DNA of 64,000 nucleotides. Origin: Lepidodermella squamata (lineage: Eukaryota > Gastrotricha). This document shows positions 1-10,089 of this stretch, one piece after another. How positions within the stretch are numbered: the stretch's first letter is position 1; each line of letters opens with the position of its first letter. The stretch is from assembly GCA_047495785.1 (NCBI GenBank), contig JBLDXI010000017.1, positions 2,418,001 through 2,482,000 on the forward strand, given 5' to 3'. The notes below the pieces were generated by a model. The model was not told the origin of the DNA and made no database searches. It saw only the letters and a program-made list of their open reading frames with translations. The translations under genes were made by a program, and so were the position numbers.

Positions 1-600
1 GGTAAACTTCCTGCAATCGTTGGAAGCATTAGATGTCATTAAATCAATTTCTTGACCATTGATTGTGCGGCGCGTGCAATCGTGGAAAAGCCTCATTAGA
101 GTCACATAACCGGGATGGTCAGCTAAATACATGTTCAGCAAGGAATAAACTGTCGACTCTAGGAAAAATGCGTCATTAAAAGCTGACAGGCCGACACCTT
201 CGACCTTGTACCAACAAGGCTGGCCTCGGCGGGTGTTAGAGCCATCCATGATATCATCGGCCACTAGAAAACTAGCTTGCAAAAACTCGACACACCATCC
301 TAGGACCACGGCGCGCATAAAATCTTCTCCAGAGGGGAAGGGCTTCACAAAACTCCGATAAGCTTCAACAACCAATAGCCCTCGAATCTTCTTGCCATTT
401 GAAACATTGTACTCCAAAACTTTATGAAATCGATCAAAAACACCTGTACATCTCAGCTCAAGGATTTCATTTTCGGTGCGATCCTCATGAACACTCGCAG
501 ATATTAGCGTAGGTAGGCAGCGATCAAACACTTCCAAAACACTTTTAGAGCTAGCAACCTTCGAAATCTCGAGCAGTAGTTTGCACTTTTGCAACGACAT
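1..600 (-). CDS. FDPS: Farnesyl diphosphate synthase, 5' part (cut by window edge)
   Basis: Prenyltransferase of the mevalonate pathway, condensing IPP with DMAPP and GPP to make FPP for sterols, dolichol and prenylation. An uninterrupted 200-codon frame starts at the ATG read down from 600 and runs off the left edge. Seen: NGKKIRG (substrate-binding Lys/Arg) near residue 70 and the first Asp-rich motif DDIMD near residue 115, followed by a Thr-Arg-Arg-Gly stretch that matches the human enzyme, and GVGLSAFNDA. The second Asp-rich motif lies outside the window. Oddity: the fifth residue before DDIMD is Ser (QASFLVA), where vertebrate FPP synthases have Phe; that position sets product length in this family. 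No intron is visible in the part present. The family call is secure; the exact product is not. Confidence 0.93.
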   Translation of the reverse strand, partial: MSLQKCKLLLEISKVASSKSVLEVFDRCLPTLISASVHEDRTENEILELRCTGVFDRFHKVLEYNVSNGKKIRGLLVVEAYRSFVKPFPSGEDFMRAVVLGWCVEFLQASFLVADDIMDGSNTRRGQPCWYKVEGVGLSAFNDAFFLESTVYSLLNMYLADHPGYVTLMRLFHDCTRRTINGQEIDLMTSNASNDCRKFT

Positions 601-3129
601 TTCGCAAATATAAATAATTTGTTTTTCTACAACAAAAATAAAATGTGTCTTTTTCAGAAAATGAACTCTCAACAAGCTGCGTTGACAAGCCGCAATTCGC
701 AAACTGTGGGTTGATAGTTGCTGCTCGGTTATGTGGACATCAGGCATTTGCTAAATTTTGCTGCGAATCGTGTTTCAAAGCTGGACAACTACGGCAAAAA
801 CTGCTGTCTTGAACAATCAAGGTGTCAAATATGTAGATGAATATGGCCATCATTCCATTGATCAAAAATCACTTAAATTTGCTTGTAAACATGTTATTTA
901 TGTAATATTGCAAAGGTTGTGCAGATAATTTGAACTGGGAAAACAGAAAAAGGAGATAAAGCTAGTCGTCGCTCTTCGATCAAGACTCGCTTGTGGTCAG
1001 TGAGCTCTAAATCGAAGGCGAACGAAAATCGCTATGATGTAATATAAATGTATGCCTAAAAGATTTGCGGCAAAAGCTGGATTCAAAGCAGACATCTAAT
1101 GAGGTTTATTATAATTATCACTATGACTTGATTCGTTTGTAATAATTTTTATACATTTAAATGCACTACTCTCCCTTCTCAACAGTGCTGGTGATGAAAT
1201 GTGCTTGTACAGAATACTGCATGATCGAAACAATAAAAGACCACACTCTCATGTATGGCTGTTTTGTCTATAATACAATGCTATCAACGCGGTTTACAGT
1301 TCAAATGCGACATCAGAGTTATGAGGTACTATTACACAAATTTGACAAATACTACAACATACTAATACACAACATCAGCCGTGCCTAAAACCGCCGTGCC
1401 TGATCTTGAAAGTATTGCAATATAAGAGATAGCTGACAGCTTTGAAGAAATGAAAAGACGGACTAAATCAGATGAACGCGGCTGTAAGACGGACGGCCAA
1501 GTGTGAGCTTAAGACTTGAGGTAAACTTGGCATGCATTCTAAAATTGTTGGCAATTTGAAGCGGTCTGGGACCAATATTTACTCCGCATAGCTTCATTTC
1601 TATTATTACACTTAAACTTCAGTCGTAAAAGAGGCGGTATCGATCAAAACTTTAGTAGATTAAATTAAATTACGAGATAGTTTCAAAGGCTCAACTTATA
1701 GGGTGACAAGTGACAAGACTTGAAGAGTTTTACAGCGCTTTGTATCGCTAATCTCACGTTTCTCGATTGCTATGGGCTATGGCTGCCTATCTAGATCCTA
1801 CATCTTTTTAGAAAATGCTATCTGTTCATTGTAAGTTCATTAAAGATACAATTAGAAAGTAACATCAAGATTTAGTATTGAAGATCGAGAGACAGTTTTC
1901 GAAATCGTCTGACCGGTTACGAGACAAACCCAGTTTTTTGGAGCACTGGGAGAACCTTGATTTCTACAAATAAAACGTCGAACAAGCGCTTTAACCAGCG
2001 ACTAGCGTAGCTGAAAGGGAAAGGAATTGAAACGGCAACAATTCGTCAGCGGAATCCCCACGCTCGTAAAAAAAATAAGCCATCTCTCAGGATTTCGTGG
2101 AATTGTCACGTGACGCGAAACCGTCAGCTGTTTATATCTCACATAATTTTCAACAATAATGTTAAATTAAATTGATTAATTTGAGATATTGTTTTTACAA
2201 TTATCTTATGTTTTGATTTATAAATGGCGTCCTTAGTTGCCTGTGACATGCGCTTATTGGTGTTTGCCAGTGTCACCTCAGATCGAACATTCCTCATCCG
2301 CGGCTCGAAAGCATGGAGTCAGACCGATCCCTTCATTGGTAAGCTCACTAGCTCGAAAGCCTGCCGCAAAGACGCCTACTTGCAGCAATTCTTCATCGAG
2401 CAGGCGTCTGTATGGACCAAATAGAAAATAAATGATATAAATAGAGCTATGATTCATAGCTCTATTTATATCATTTATTTTCGTATTCTATTGTGCCACT
2501 CTGCGCCTAACACCGAATTATCGGTGACAGGTCTAACTTATCAACCCAAGCCCAAGTTAAATCACCAGAATTGGTGTCAGGGTCTACCATCCATCTATAC
2601 ATTGTCGTGTATGCCGTGTTTTCTAAATCTATTAATTGTAGCTGGAACACCGGTTTTTCGGCCCGCTCACGCAATCGGCGTCCCTAACCATCTCTCTCTC
2701 TCATCTGTGTCTGGTTAATGAGAAGGATGGCCCATGCCCCCGTGATAGTCAATCGGCCTCTTTCACATACAGCTGTGATAGCGCTTTTTGACCATTTATC
2801 TGCAGAAATACTGGTCTTTAATCTATGATGGAGACTGCAAATCCCTCACATTTAAGGAAAATCACTAATGCACTGCTAGAAATTCAGCGAGATTCAGTTG
2901 ATTCAGGAGCTGACTTGTGGCATATACTTACCTCTGCTCAGTTAATTACGAGTACGGCGTAGCGAAATCTGAATCATTTATAATAGGTCTGTTAAAGACC
3001 AAGGCGAAGTTGTTTTTATAGTACTGATTTTGCAAAAGAATCGGCACACCTTGCTGCATTTAGAAAACTTACAGATTTCATCCATACCCAGAGAGGAATT
3101 CCTTTCTCAACTACAAGGAGCCATTCACA
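601..3129. other. Intergenic, 2.5 kb, no supported gene
   Basis: This region lies between the FDPS start (minus) and the IFT43 start (plus), so it should hold both promoters. Short open frames at 1161-1388, 2224-2431 and 2449-2718 have no recognisable domain and no splice logic linking them, and I treat them as chance. The one clear structure is the perfect hairpin listed separately at 2424-2482. The part from about 2500 to 2850 is less AT-rich and could be an old insertion, but I find no transposase or reverse transcriptase motif in it. Confidence 0.5.
2424..2482. repeat. Perfect 28-bp inverted repeat with 3-nt loop
   Basis: The arm at 2424-2451 and the arm at 2455-2482 are exact reverse complements, separated by ATT. 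The arms begin GAAAATAAATG and end GAGCTATG. Such a long, perfect, short-loop palindrome would extrude as a cruciform in DNA or form a stable hairpin if transcribed. It is too AT-rich and too close to closure to look like a rho-type or histone 3' stem-loop. It could be a foldback element remnant, a replication-error palindrome or an assembly or cloning artefact. Confidence 0.9.
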
Positions 3130-4129
3130 ATGGATGACGACCTTGGTCTCATGCCAGAAACGGACCGGAAGGTATGCTCTTGTGAAATATCTAATATGTG
3201 ACTTGTAGCAATGCTATCAAGTAGGTATTGTTATTTTTGATTTACCATTCGTCATAATTTTACAGGCTGCGAAACAAGGACGCCGAGCTCAACCCGCATC
3301 GCAGAAAGCAGCAACTTCCAGGCAAAGTGAATACGATGGGTCAATTCTTGAGAAAAGCCAAGAAAGGCGGGCAAAGAAGCCAGACGAACAGCGAAAAACT
3401 ATGACTACTTCTCTGCTTGATGACAGTGATGAAGCAGCAGACGAAAAGCCTAAAAGAAGTTCGTTTATCTCTATGATTTTTATATTTCTATGCAACAAGT
3501 TTTAGGCGGCAAGCCGAAGTCCACTTGGGATGTGGATCCGAACGGCGAAAGAGGTGACGACGCTTACGATGATGAACGGCTAATGGCAAAAGGAAGAACT
3601 AAAGGAGGATCGGATGCGGATTCAGATGCTGATATCATGATCCCGGAGCTTGAGGATACCAAGGATGGAGGTGGCGGTGACAACGAAGGAGGCGTGATTT
3701 CGATGTCCCCTGGGTTTGCACTCATTGGCCCTTTTAAATTGATCGAAATATCGGTGTTTACTTACAGCGTTGTCACTAAGGTTGCAACATATCGTGAACT
3801 AGAGGATGACTTGATGAAACATCTCCCGTTCTTAACTTTGGTTTGATACGCTGCTTACCTCTTATTGGAATGCTAATATTTCGTTTTGCACAGGATCAAG
3901 AAGTTGACCTCAAGCCATTGACCAAATTTCTTATCCCCGAAGCTTTGACGGTCGAGGTGAGATTATGCGTAGGATTTTTTCATTTCATCAAGTTGTTGTC
4001 GTTTAGGCTGACGGTTCATGGGAATGGGATGCTCTTTATGCAGAAGTAGCTTCTGAGCTAATGAAGGAAATAGAAACCCTCCATTCACTGAACTTGGAAA
4101 CTGAGCTTCAAACTAACTCTGCTTTATAG
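3130..4129 (+). CDS. IFT43: Intraflagellar transport protein 43
   Basis: Subunit of the IFT-A complex, which drives retrograde ciliary transport and bridges IFT121 and IFT139. Six exons: 3130-3171, 3266-3458, 3506-3713, 3768-3840, 3894-3956, 4007-4129, giving 233 residues in one frame (human about 208). The N-terminal third is polar and disordered and keeps the GRRAQ motif seen in the human protein. The conserved C-terminal half starts at VATYRELEDDLMKHLPFL, continues with DQEVDLKPLTKFLIPE and ends with WEWDALYAEVASEL, closely parallel to human IFT43. Introns are 47-94 nt. The gene ends tail-to-tail with SPATA17, with 189 bp between the stop codons. An alternative donor exists within exon 3, but only the join used here keeps frame and homology. 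Confidence 0.9.
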
Positions 4130-4318
4130 CCTGTTACGCTGGTGTAATTTTACCGTTGTTAGGTTCGTGCAAAAACGTGTGTTTGTAATTGAGTCTCTTC
4201 ACAGTTTATTTGCTGAATATAAGAACATGTCCGAAAATATTCAAAGAAACATTGAAATAAAATAAATGCATAAGAATGACCGAATAATTTGGCGCCGTTT
4301 TTCCAATCAAGACAACTG

Positions 4319-5828
4319 TTAAACTTCGCCTTGAGAATAGGTCTGCCCGAATTTTTCGAAAACCGGAATCGGCGGTAATATCGTTCGAAAACCATCCTAG
4401 TTTGAAATAAAGGAAATGTTGATGAACTACGTTTGTCATTTGAATATTGCAAATTGCATACATTCATTCTTTTGCGTAAAGCAGCGCTCAACCCACTCTC
4501 ATCCCTGAAAGTTTCAGATCCATATTTGGGCTGGCGGAAATCGCTCCTTGTCCAGATCATAGGCTCATAATGTTTAGATGTTTTATAGAAGTAGAGGAAA
4601 TCGTTATCGTGTACACGACCCAGCCATTCCTCGAGTTCGAGGCGCTTTCTGGCAGCTTCCTCGGATTCAAAGTCAGTCTCAACTCGCAATGTTGGCTTGA
4701 ATGGGCGAGTTCGCTGCTTTATAACCGCTTCGGGCTCTCTGAATGGACCCTGCAAAGTTATTTACATTAGGAGTTAGTTAAATGGTGAATAAAGAAATAA
4801 AGGTACCTGTGGTTTGATTGGCGGAAGCTTAGGAAAGGCTGCCGGAGGAGGTTCATTGTAGCTTCGCCAAATTCTGTCCTCCCGCTTGACTTTCTTGAAA
4901 TCTAAAGCAGGCGGTTGACGTGGTCGCGTTCTTTGCAATAAGATTTCAGTCGGCATAGGTGCACTAATTTCCGATCATGATATAAAGCAATTATTCGATC
5001 TTGAAGATAGCTTACGGGAGAAAAGGGGAATTGTAAATGCCAAACTGAACTTCAGTGCTCAACAAGTAGTGATGCGACTCCGCCCAAGACAAATCCGCTT
5101 TCAACTTCTCTTCTTGGCCTCGTCTTTCGCCTTCCTGCCGTAAATTCTCAGCATAACCGGCCAATACTTTTCTGCATTTCAATATAAACAATGAGAACAA
5201 GAAATACAACTTTGGCGACTTACCTTATTTCCGAGTTAGTTTCATCCAGAGCTTTGAGGCGCATCTTCCGCTGGTAATAATCGGCGATATATTTCCGTGT
5301 GAAATACCCGCGCCAACAGGATTGTATCTGAAATATCATTTTTTGATAAGTACCATTTCATTACGTAAATATTATACCCTTGTAGCCTCCTTATTGAAAT
5401 ACTCCAAAGCCAGTTCCCGCACACGCTCCTGTAAAATATGCAAGTTTAGTACAAGGCTAGAAGTTGATAATCTTCTGATGTTACATTGAGCTTCCGCCGG
5501 AATCTCCTGCGACCAAGAAACCCTCTCCAGTATCGTTGAATAACAATCGCTTTTTCGTGCATTTCACTGAAAAGAAAAACGTCATATAGGTCACTGCTGC
5601 AAACATACGGCTGTTCTTACTGAAGCTTTTTCCTGGTACTGAAACCACGGAACCATGCTTTAACAGTATTAGTCGCATTGTATTCAGTAAGCCGATCGTT
5701 CTCGGCGAGACTGTATTAAAGAGGTTTATCAACAGTTTACGCCTCAGGACAAAAACTCACACTTCCTTTCGATAAATATCTTCAACGAGAGTTCCTATTT
5801 CACCCATTAAGGCGATTGCAGACACCAT
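4319..5828 (-). CDS. SPATA17: SPATA17-like IQ-motif protein
   Basis: IQ-motif protein of motile cilia and sperm, thought to bind calmodulin at the axoneme central apparatus. Read on the minus strand from the ATG at 5828, nine short exons join into one frame ending at the TAA at 4319-4321. Three IQ motifs follow each other near the N-terminus: TVKAWFRGFSTRKK, IVIQRYWRGFLGRRRF and RIQSCWRGYFTRKY. Next come a charged helix ending HYLLSTEVQFGIYNSPF, then QGPFREPEAVIKQRTRPFKPTLRV and a tail ending DGFRTILPPIPVFEKFGQTYSQ. All of these align in order with human SPATA17. The last intron, about 75 nt, hides inside an open frame; splicing it out restores the conserved tail. The gene is divergent from TTC29. 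Confidence 0.9.
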
Positions 5829-6414
5829 CTTATAAGGCGAGAATACATAAAATTAACACCCTGAACGAGAAACGATGCAAAACTTGTCTATGATGCATTT
5901 AAGATACAAAATATAGCTATTTCTAAAATCCTAAATCTGCTGTTTATTAAATCATCATTGACATTGAGGAACAGGAACAAGTACGAGGTTCCAGCAACAT
6001 TTCTGCAACATTTCTGAAAGACTAGGAGACTTTGTAATGTTACTAATAGAAACGAGAAATGCTATTTACGTGTTTCATGCTAATTGTTAATAAAGAGAAG
6101 ATATGTTGAAGATAAACCCTGCCTGGGGCAGATTGAGCCGGACTGAGGCTCGAAGAAGCGATTCGCTAACTACATACGGTTGATATTCCGCATTTTTCGT
6201 CTTCGCCTCTAACTTTAGATTAGAGATTGACAGCGTCGCTATAGAAACTCTTTTACAAAATGTTGCATATCGGGCAGTTTGAATGAATAAAATATTTTTT
6301 AACAAAATAAATTTTTGTTGTCTCCCTGGAAACGAAATCAGCGTCTATGCTGTGACCCATGCGGCGTCTGAGAAGATTTTAGCACTTGGTCGTTGGTCGG
6401 CTTACGCTAAAGAA
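5829..6414. promoter_or_regulatory. Divergent promoter region between SPATA17 and TTC29
   Basis: About 0.6 kb separates two divergently transcribed genes with ciliary or sperm roles, so shared regulation is likely. No RFX X-box that I would defend was found by eye. A frame continues upstream of the chosen TTC29 start to 6283, so the left limit of TTC29 is uncertain. Confidence 0.4.
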
Positions 6415-7716
6415 ATGGCTTCCCGCAAGAATACTCTCATCCCCGCAGAAGATGGCAATAAGGGGCGAAAAGTCTATGGCAAAGGCAGTGCCGATAGCTA
6501 TGGGAAGACATTGATTAATCTGGAGGATTTCACCAAAAGCGAATGCCGGAAGAGGAAATATGCATTGAAACATCAAATTTGCTTGGATGTACTCGAGGGT
6601 GGATTTCACGAAACGTTCTCCGAGATGTTTCATTTGTTTTCTCTTCAGCAACATCTTCGAGAAGTTCACGGTGCAGATTCGGCGTTTTACTTGATTCCTT
6701 TGCTGGAAACACAAGCTGAGAAGCTATTGACGTTGAAAAACACGCTGGAAGAGAGCGAACTGTCTCATAGGCGGAAAGATTACCGGCGAGTTTATTTATG
6801 CAATGACAAGCTTGCAAATTACTTTTTGGCAACGGGAGATGGCTGGCTCACAGATTATTTCTTTGAGAAGGCTCTGGTTATTAGCGAGTCTTTGGCAAAT
6901 CTCGATGGCGGTCAATCTCAGGCCGAGGCTACATATCATGTCGCTCAATGCTACGAAAGGAAAGATGCGATGGCAACAGCTGTGGTGTACTACGAAAGCT
7001 TCTACCAGCAAACGTCAGAAAAAAGCTGGACTGATTCAGAGAGTAACCAACTTCTCAGTTTAGTCGCTGCAAAGTGTTTGGTGAAAGCGTACACTGCGCT
7101 AGCACAGGAGCAAAAAAACTCAGCGCACAGTCATTTGCAGAAAGCTTACGAAATTGCCAAGAAGAGCGGCGATAATGCTCTTATAGCAGATTCAAGCTAT
7201 CGCTTGGGACTGCAAATACTGTCAGATGATCGAGCACTGGCAAATATTGCGCTGAAATATTTCATCGAAGCCGCCGAGGCGAGCGATAAATTGAATGATA
7301 TAGATCGGAGGTGTTCGACTCAAAGAGTGCTGGCTCAATGCTATGATGTATTGGGTAATAAAGAAAAAAGCCTAAGAGCTTTGATGGTATTTCGAGAGCT
7401 GGCCGAAACTGCACAGAATCCTAGTAGTATCGCACTTGCCCATTTGGACTTCGGAGCTGCATGTAACAATGATGGCGACTATGGTAGAGCAGTCGCGTCT
7501 TTCACGAAAGCTTACACCACAGCTCTTACTGGAGGACAGCCGGCTCAGCTTGAAGTAGCCCGTGCATGGGTCGGAATCGCAATGGCTCATGATTACTTGT
7601 TGTCTTTTTCGCAACTATTAGCTGGACCAAAAATCACTCCGCGTGATTCAATTCAAGCGATGGCTAAGTGGAAAGCCACTCGAGTTGGACTAACAAAAGG
7701 GCCTTCGGTATCATGA
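6415..7716 (+). CDS. TTC29: Tetratricopeptide repeat protein 29 homologue
   Basis: TPR protein needed for flagellar beating; human TTC29 loss causes asthenozoospermia, and it works with axonemal dynein assembly or IFT. The product is 433 residues from the ATG at 6415; the frame is open back to 6283, but the extra 44 residues look non-conserved. The N-terminal region CLDVLEGGFHETFSEMF parallels human CVDMLRDGYHKSFTELF. From about residue 150 a run of TPR helices follows, with repeats such as AEATYHVAQCYERKDAMATAV, ADSSYRLGLQIL and AHLDFGAACNNDGDYGRAVAS. There is no intron in the coding part, unlike its neighbours. It is the first gene of a plus-strand head-to-tail run with DYNLRB1, the C2orf73-like gene and NOXRED1. 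Confidence 0.88.
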   Translation: MASRKNTLIPAEDGNKGRKVYGKGSADSYGKTLINLEDFTKSECRKRKYALKHQICLDVLEGGFHETFSEMFHLFSLQQHLREVHGADSAFYLIPLLETQAEKLLTLKNTLEESELSHRRKDYRRVYLCNDKLANYFLATGDGWLTDYFFEKALVISESLANLDGGQSQAEATYHVAQCYERKDAMATAVVYYESFYQQTSEKSWTDSESNQLLSLVAAKCLVKAYTALAQEQKNSAHSHLQKAYEIAKKSGDNALIADSSYRLGLQILSDDRALANIALKYFIEAAEASDKLNDIDRRCSTQRVLAQCYDVLGNKEKSLRALMVFRELAETAQNPSSIALAHLDFGAACNNDGDYGRAVASFTKAYTTALTGGQPAQLEVARAWVGIAMAHDYLLSFSQLLAGPKITPRDSIQAMAKWKATRVGLTKGPSVS

Positions 7717-8077
7717 GCGAGTGATGAATAGGTTCACTCTTTAATTTCACGCTAGTGTATAGTGAAATAATTTTAAATCCACGCTCAAATGTTGCCGTCA
7801 CTTTTTACGAGATTTCGAGTTTCAATATATCGGAATATTGAACTTTCATTCATTTTTGCGGTATCAACCAAATCCCTTTAGCCGGCTGGCTTTGTTATTT
7901 CACTATGCGATAGCTTGAAACATGGGTGTAGTTTTTTTCCTTAAAAAAAGTTGAAACTAGTTTGATTGTGAAATGATGTCTTGCAGTTAGTTCTATGAAA
8001 TTTTAATAAACTCATTTTATTTTTTTTCATGATTTTTTTTTAATCTAGGATATTTTAATTTATTTTCCTGCATTCAA
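7717..8077. other. TTC29-DYNLRB1 intergenic, 361 nt
   Basis: AT-rich. A long pyrimidine run followed by TAATCTAG ends about 28 nt before the DYNLRB1 ATG and looks like a 3' splice acceptor without an upstream coding exon. It could end a 5' UTR intron or be a trans-splice acceptor. Confidence 0.4.
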
Positions 8078-8428
8078 ATGAGTGACATCGAGGAAACCAT
8101 CAAGCGAATTCAGACACACAAGGGTGTCCAAGGATTGATCGTAGTGAACCAGGAGGGGATTCCTATTCGAACGACACTGGACAATTCAACGAGCGTTCAA
8201 TACTCAGGATTGCTCCACCAGCTGACTGCCAAAGCTCGGAGTGTCGTGCGAGACCTTGACCCGCAAAATGATCTGACATTTTTACGCATTCGCTCGAAAA
8301 AAGTTTGCAATGTTCGAGATTCCTGTACCATTTAATTCAAATGTATTGTTTTGCAGCACGAAATCATGGTAGCCCCGGAGCGTGATTATTTGCTAATAGT
8401 CATCCAAGCATACGATACGGATTATTGA
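8078..8428 (+). CDS. DYNLRB1: Dynein light chain roadblock-type
   Basis: Roadblock/LC7 light chain, which dimerises on the dynein intermediate chain in cytoplasmic, IFT and axonemal dyneins. Two exons (8078-8302 and 8357-8428) give 98 residues; the human protein has 96. The hallmark sequence is complete: [50 protein letters not shown] and the end [10 protein letters not shown]. The 54-nt intron falls between the Lys-Lys and His-Glu codons. It sits 227 nt upstream of the next plus-strand gene. Its position among ciliary genes fits an IFT or axonemal role, but the same chain also serves cytoplasmic dynein. Confidence 0.96.
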
Positions 8429-8655
8429 TAGTTTAAATTGATAACTGTTGGCTAGTTCTAAAATGGGAAATGCATTGTCTATCTGCTATTGACCTGTTTA
8501 GTTTTTGGTTCTTTTCGCACATTCGCATTGTTCATAACTGATTGTTGAGAGTTCATAAAGTGTATAGCCTCTACCAATGCGTTTAATTAAACTTCTTCGA
8601 TGGAAAATCATCAATTTCCTGTGCTTGCCTCATATTAGGTTTTAATTTTACTTGA

Positions 8656-9791
8656 ATGGCGGCTAAGCAGCAGGTGGCCTTTTTATGTGGGATTCCTACC
8701 AAGCCTACAGATATACCTCATTTTGCTAAAGAGGGAGGGCGCTTGACTCGAAAAAAGCAGACAGATGCTCCTTACACCTCAGCAAGGTTTGTAACTCTCA
8801 AAACATGAAAACCTGACCTGATTTGAATTATTTCTTCTAGCATAAATACTTTCCGAGTGCTTGGCGAGCGCGCTGAGTTTGAGAAAGTTGGCGAATGGGA
8901 AAACAATCGAACCATTCCTCGCCCCCCGCCACCGGAAAAGATCAACGAACCCTTCGCACCAGTGCCATACCCTTTGAAGGAAACCGCGGTTCATCATATC
9001 CCTCATTCTCGTACTGCTGCTTTCATTCGAACAAACGTTCGTTTCATCAACAAGCCGGTTTGGTTTATCGAACCTGCTGTGGAGGACAGTTCTGCGGGAA
9101 GCTCGGCCATCGTGCCACACAAGCAACCGGAAAACTTGCCTAACGGCGGAAACCGGGATTTCTATTCAGCGTCTTACATAGGTCAAGCAGGGACAAATCC
9201 AAACGAGCCGATTGTCACAACCTACAAAGGAGATTACAACTCTTATGGTTCATTAAAACGCAACACCAGGCATGGAAGCAACTTTGAAATCACAACGCCA
9301 GCCCATGGAATAAGTAATTTAACCTACATTTTAATTCAGAGGTCATTTTAAATTTATTTCTTCTAGTTCCGGTGAATGAGATGAGGGAAAAAGATGGCAA
9401 GCAACGTGTTTGGGAGGAAAAGATGTCATATCGCCATGTTTATGACAGCAGAGCGAATCCAAATTATCCGTTTGGTTTAAAGGTAATTCTTATGACGATA
9501 GGCAGAATCCTGTAATAATGCGTTAATTCTTCTCAGAAACAAGGCGCCTTTGTCTGGGACCGAACCTTGCACGAAGTTCCTGTGCTACCGAATCTCCAAA
9601 ATCCCACACCTCAACCCGTTCGTCAGGTTGCGACTGCCACACCTAATCCGAACGCTATAACTCCAACGGCTGCGTGGCCGGCTTCCCAAAGTGCTCATCC
9701 CCAGCTAAAGCCTGTCCGGCATCCAAAGTTGTATTTTCTCGAGCCGAAAGATCCGGTGCCATCAATTGCAGCTTCTGTTAGAGAGCAGTAG
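8656..9791 (+). CDS. C2orf73-like protein, probable ciliary microtubule-associated
   Basis: Four exons (8656-8786, 8841-9313, 9367-9482, 9537-9791) give 325 residues in one frame. No enzyme motif, membrane segment or signal peptide is seen. Two short blocks recall the vertebrate orphan C2orf73: AAFIRTNVRFINKPVWF near residue 100 and MSYRHVYDSRANPNYPFGLKKQGAFVW near residue 225. The C-terminal 80 residues are rich in Pro, Thr and Ala and are probably disordered. Proteins with repeated Tyr/Pro/Asn blocks of this kind are common among microtubule inner proteins, and the neighbours are ciliary genes, so an axonemal role is a reasonable guess. The family assignment is from memory of the human sequence and is unchecked. 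A CATATTAG acceptor-like site lies just before the start codon. Confidence 0.6.
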
Positions 9792-10089
9792 TACGAGCTA
9801 GTGTAGCGATTTGGAGGAAACTAACTTTAGCCCCTATTTTGTTGCAAATTTAGCCCTGTCTTCTATCTTTGAATATTTGTTACACCCACTTTCACTAGCA
9901 AACGTAATAACATTATTTATTTAATGTTATTTTTAGGCCAATTTTCGGCCACGCAATCAACAAATGTTATTCATACTGCTTTTGTTAAAATTATATCAAA
10001 AGGTGAAAATTCAAGTTTTCCACGCGAATCTCGAGTAAAAAATGATTAGTTTTTCTCTCTCGCTGTTACTTTTAGAACTTTACTTGAAA
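9792..10089. other. Intergenic, 298 nt, with acceptor-like site
   Basis: AT-rich spacer after the C2orf73-like stop. A TGTTACTTTTAG site ends about 14 nt before the chosen NOXRED1 ATG. I see no other feature. Confidence 0.35.

Noticed and set aside
1161-1388. 75-codon frame in the FDPS-IFT43 gap
   Set aside because: No domain, no splice partners, AT-rich composition; length is expected by chance.
2224-2431. Overlapping 64- and 66-codon frames before the palindrome
   Set aside because: Two frames over the same bases, neither conserved in pattern; the end runs into the hairpin.
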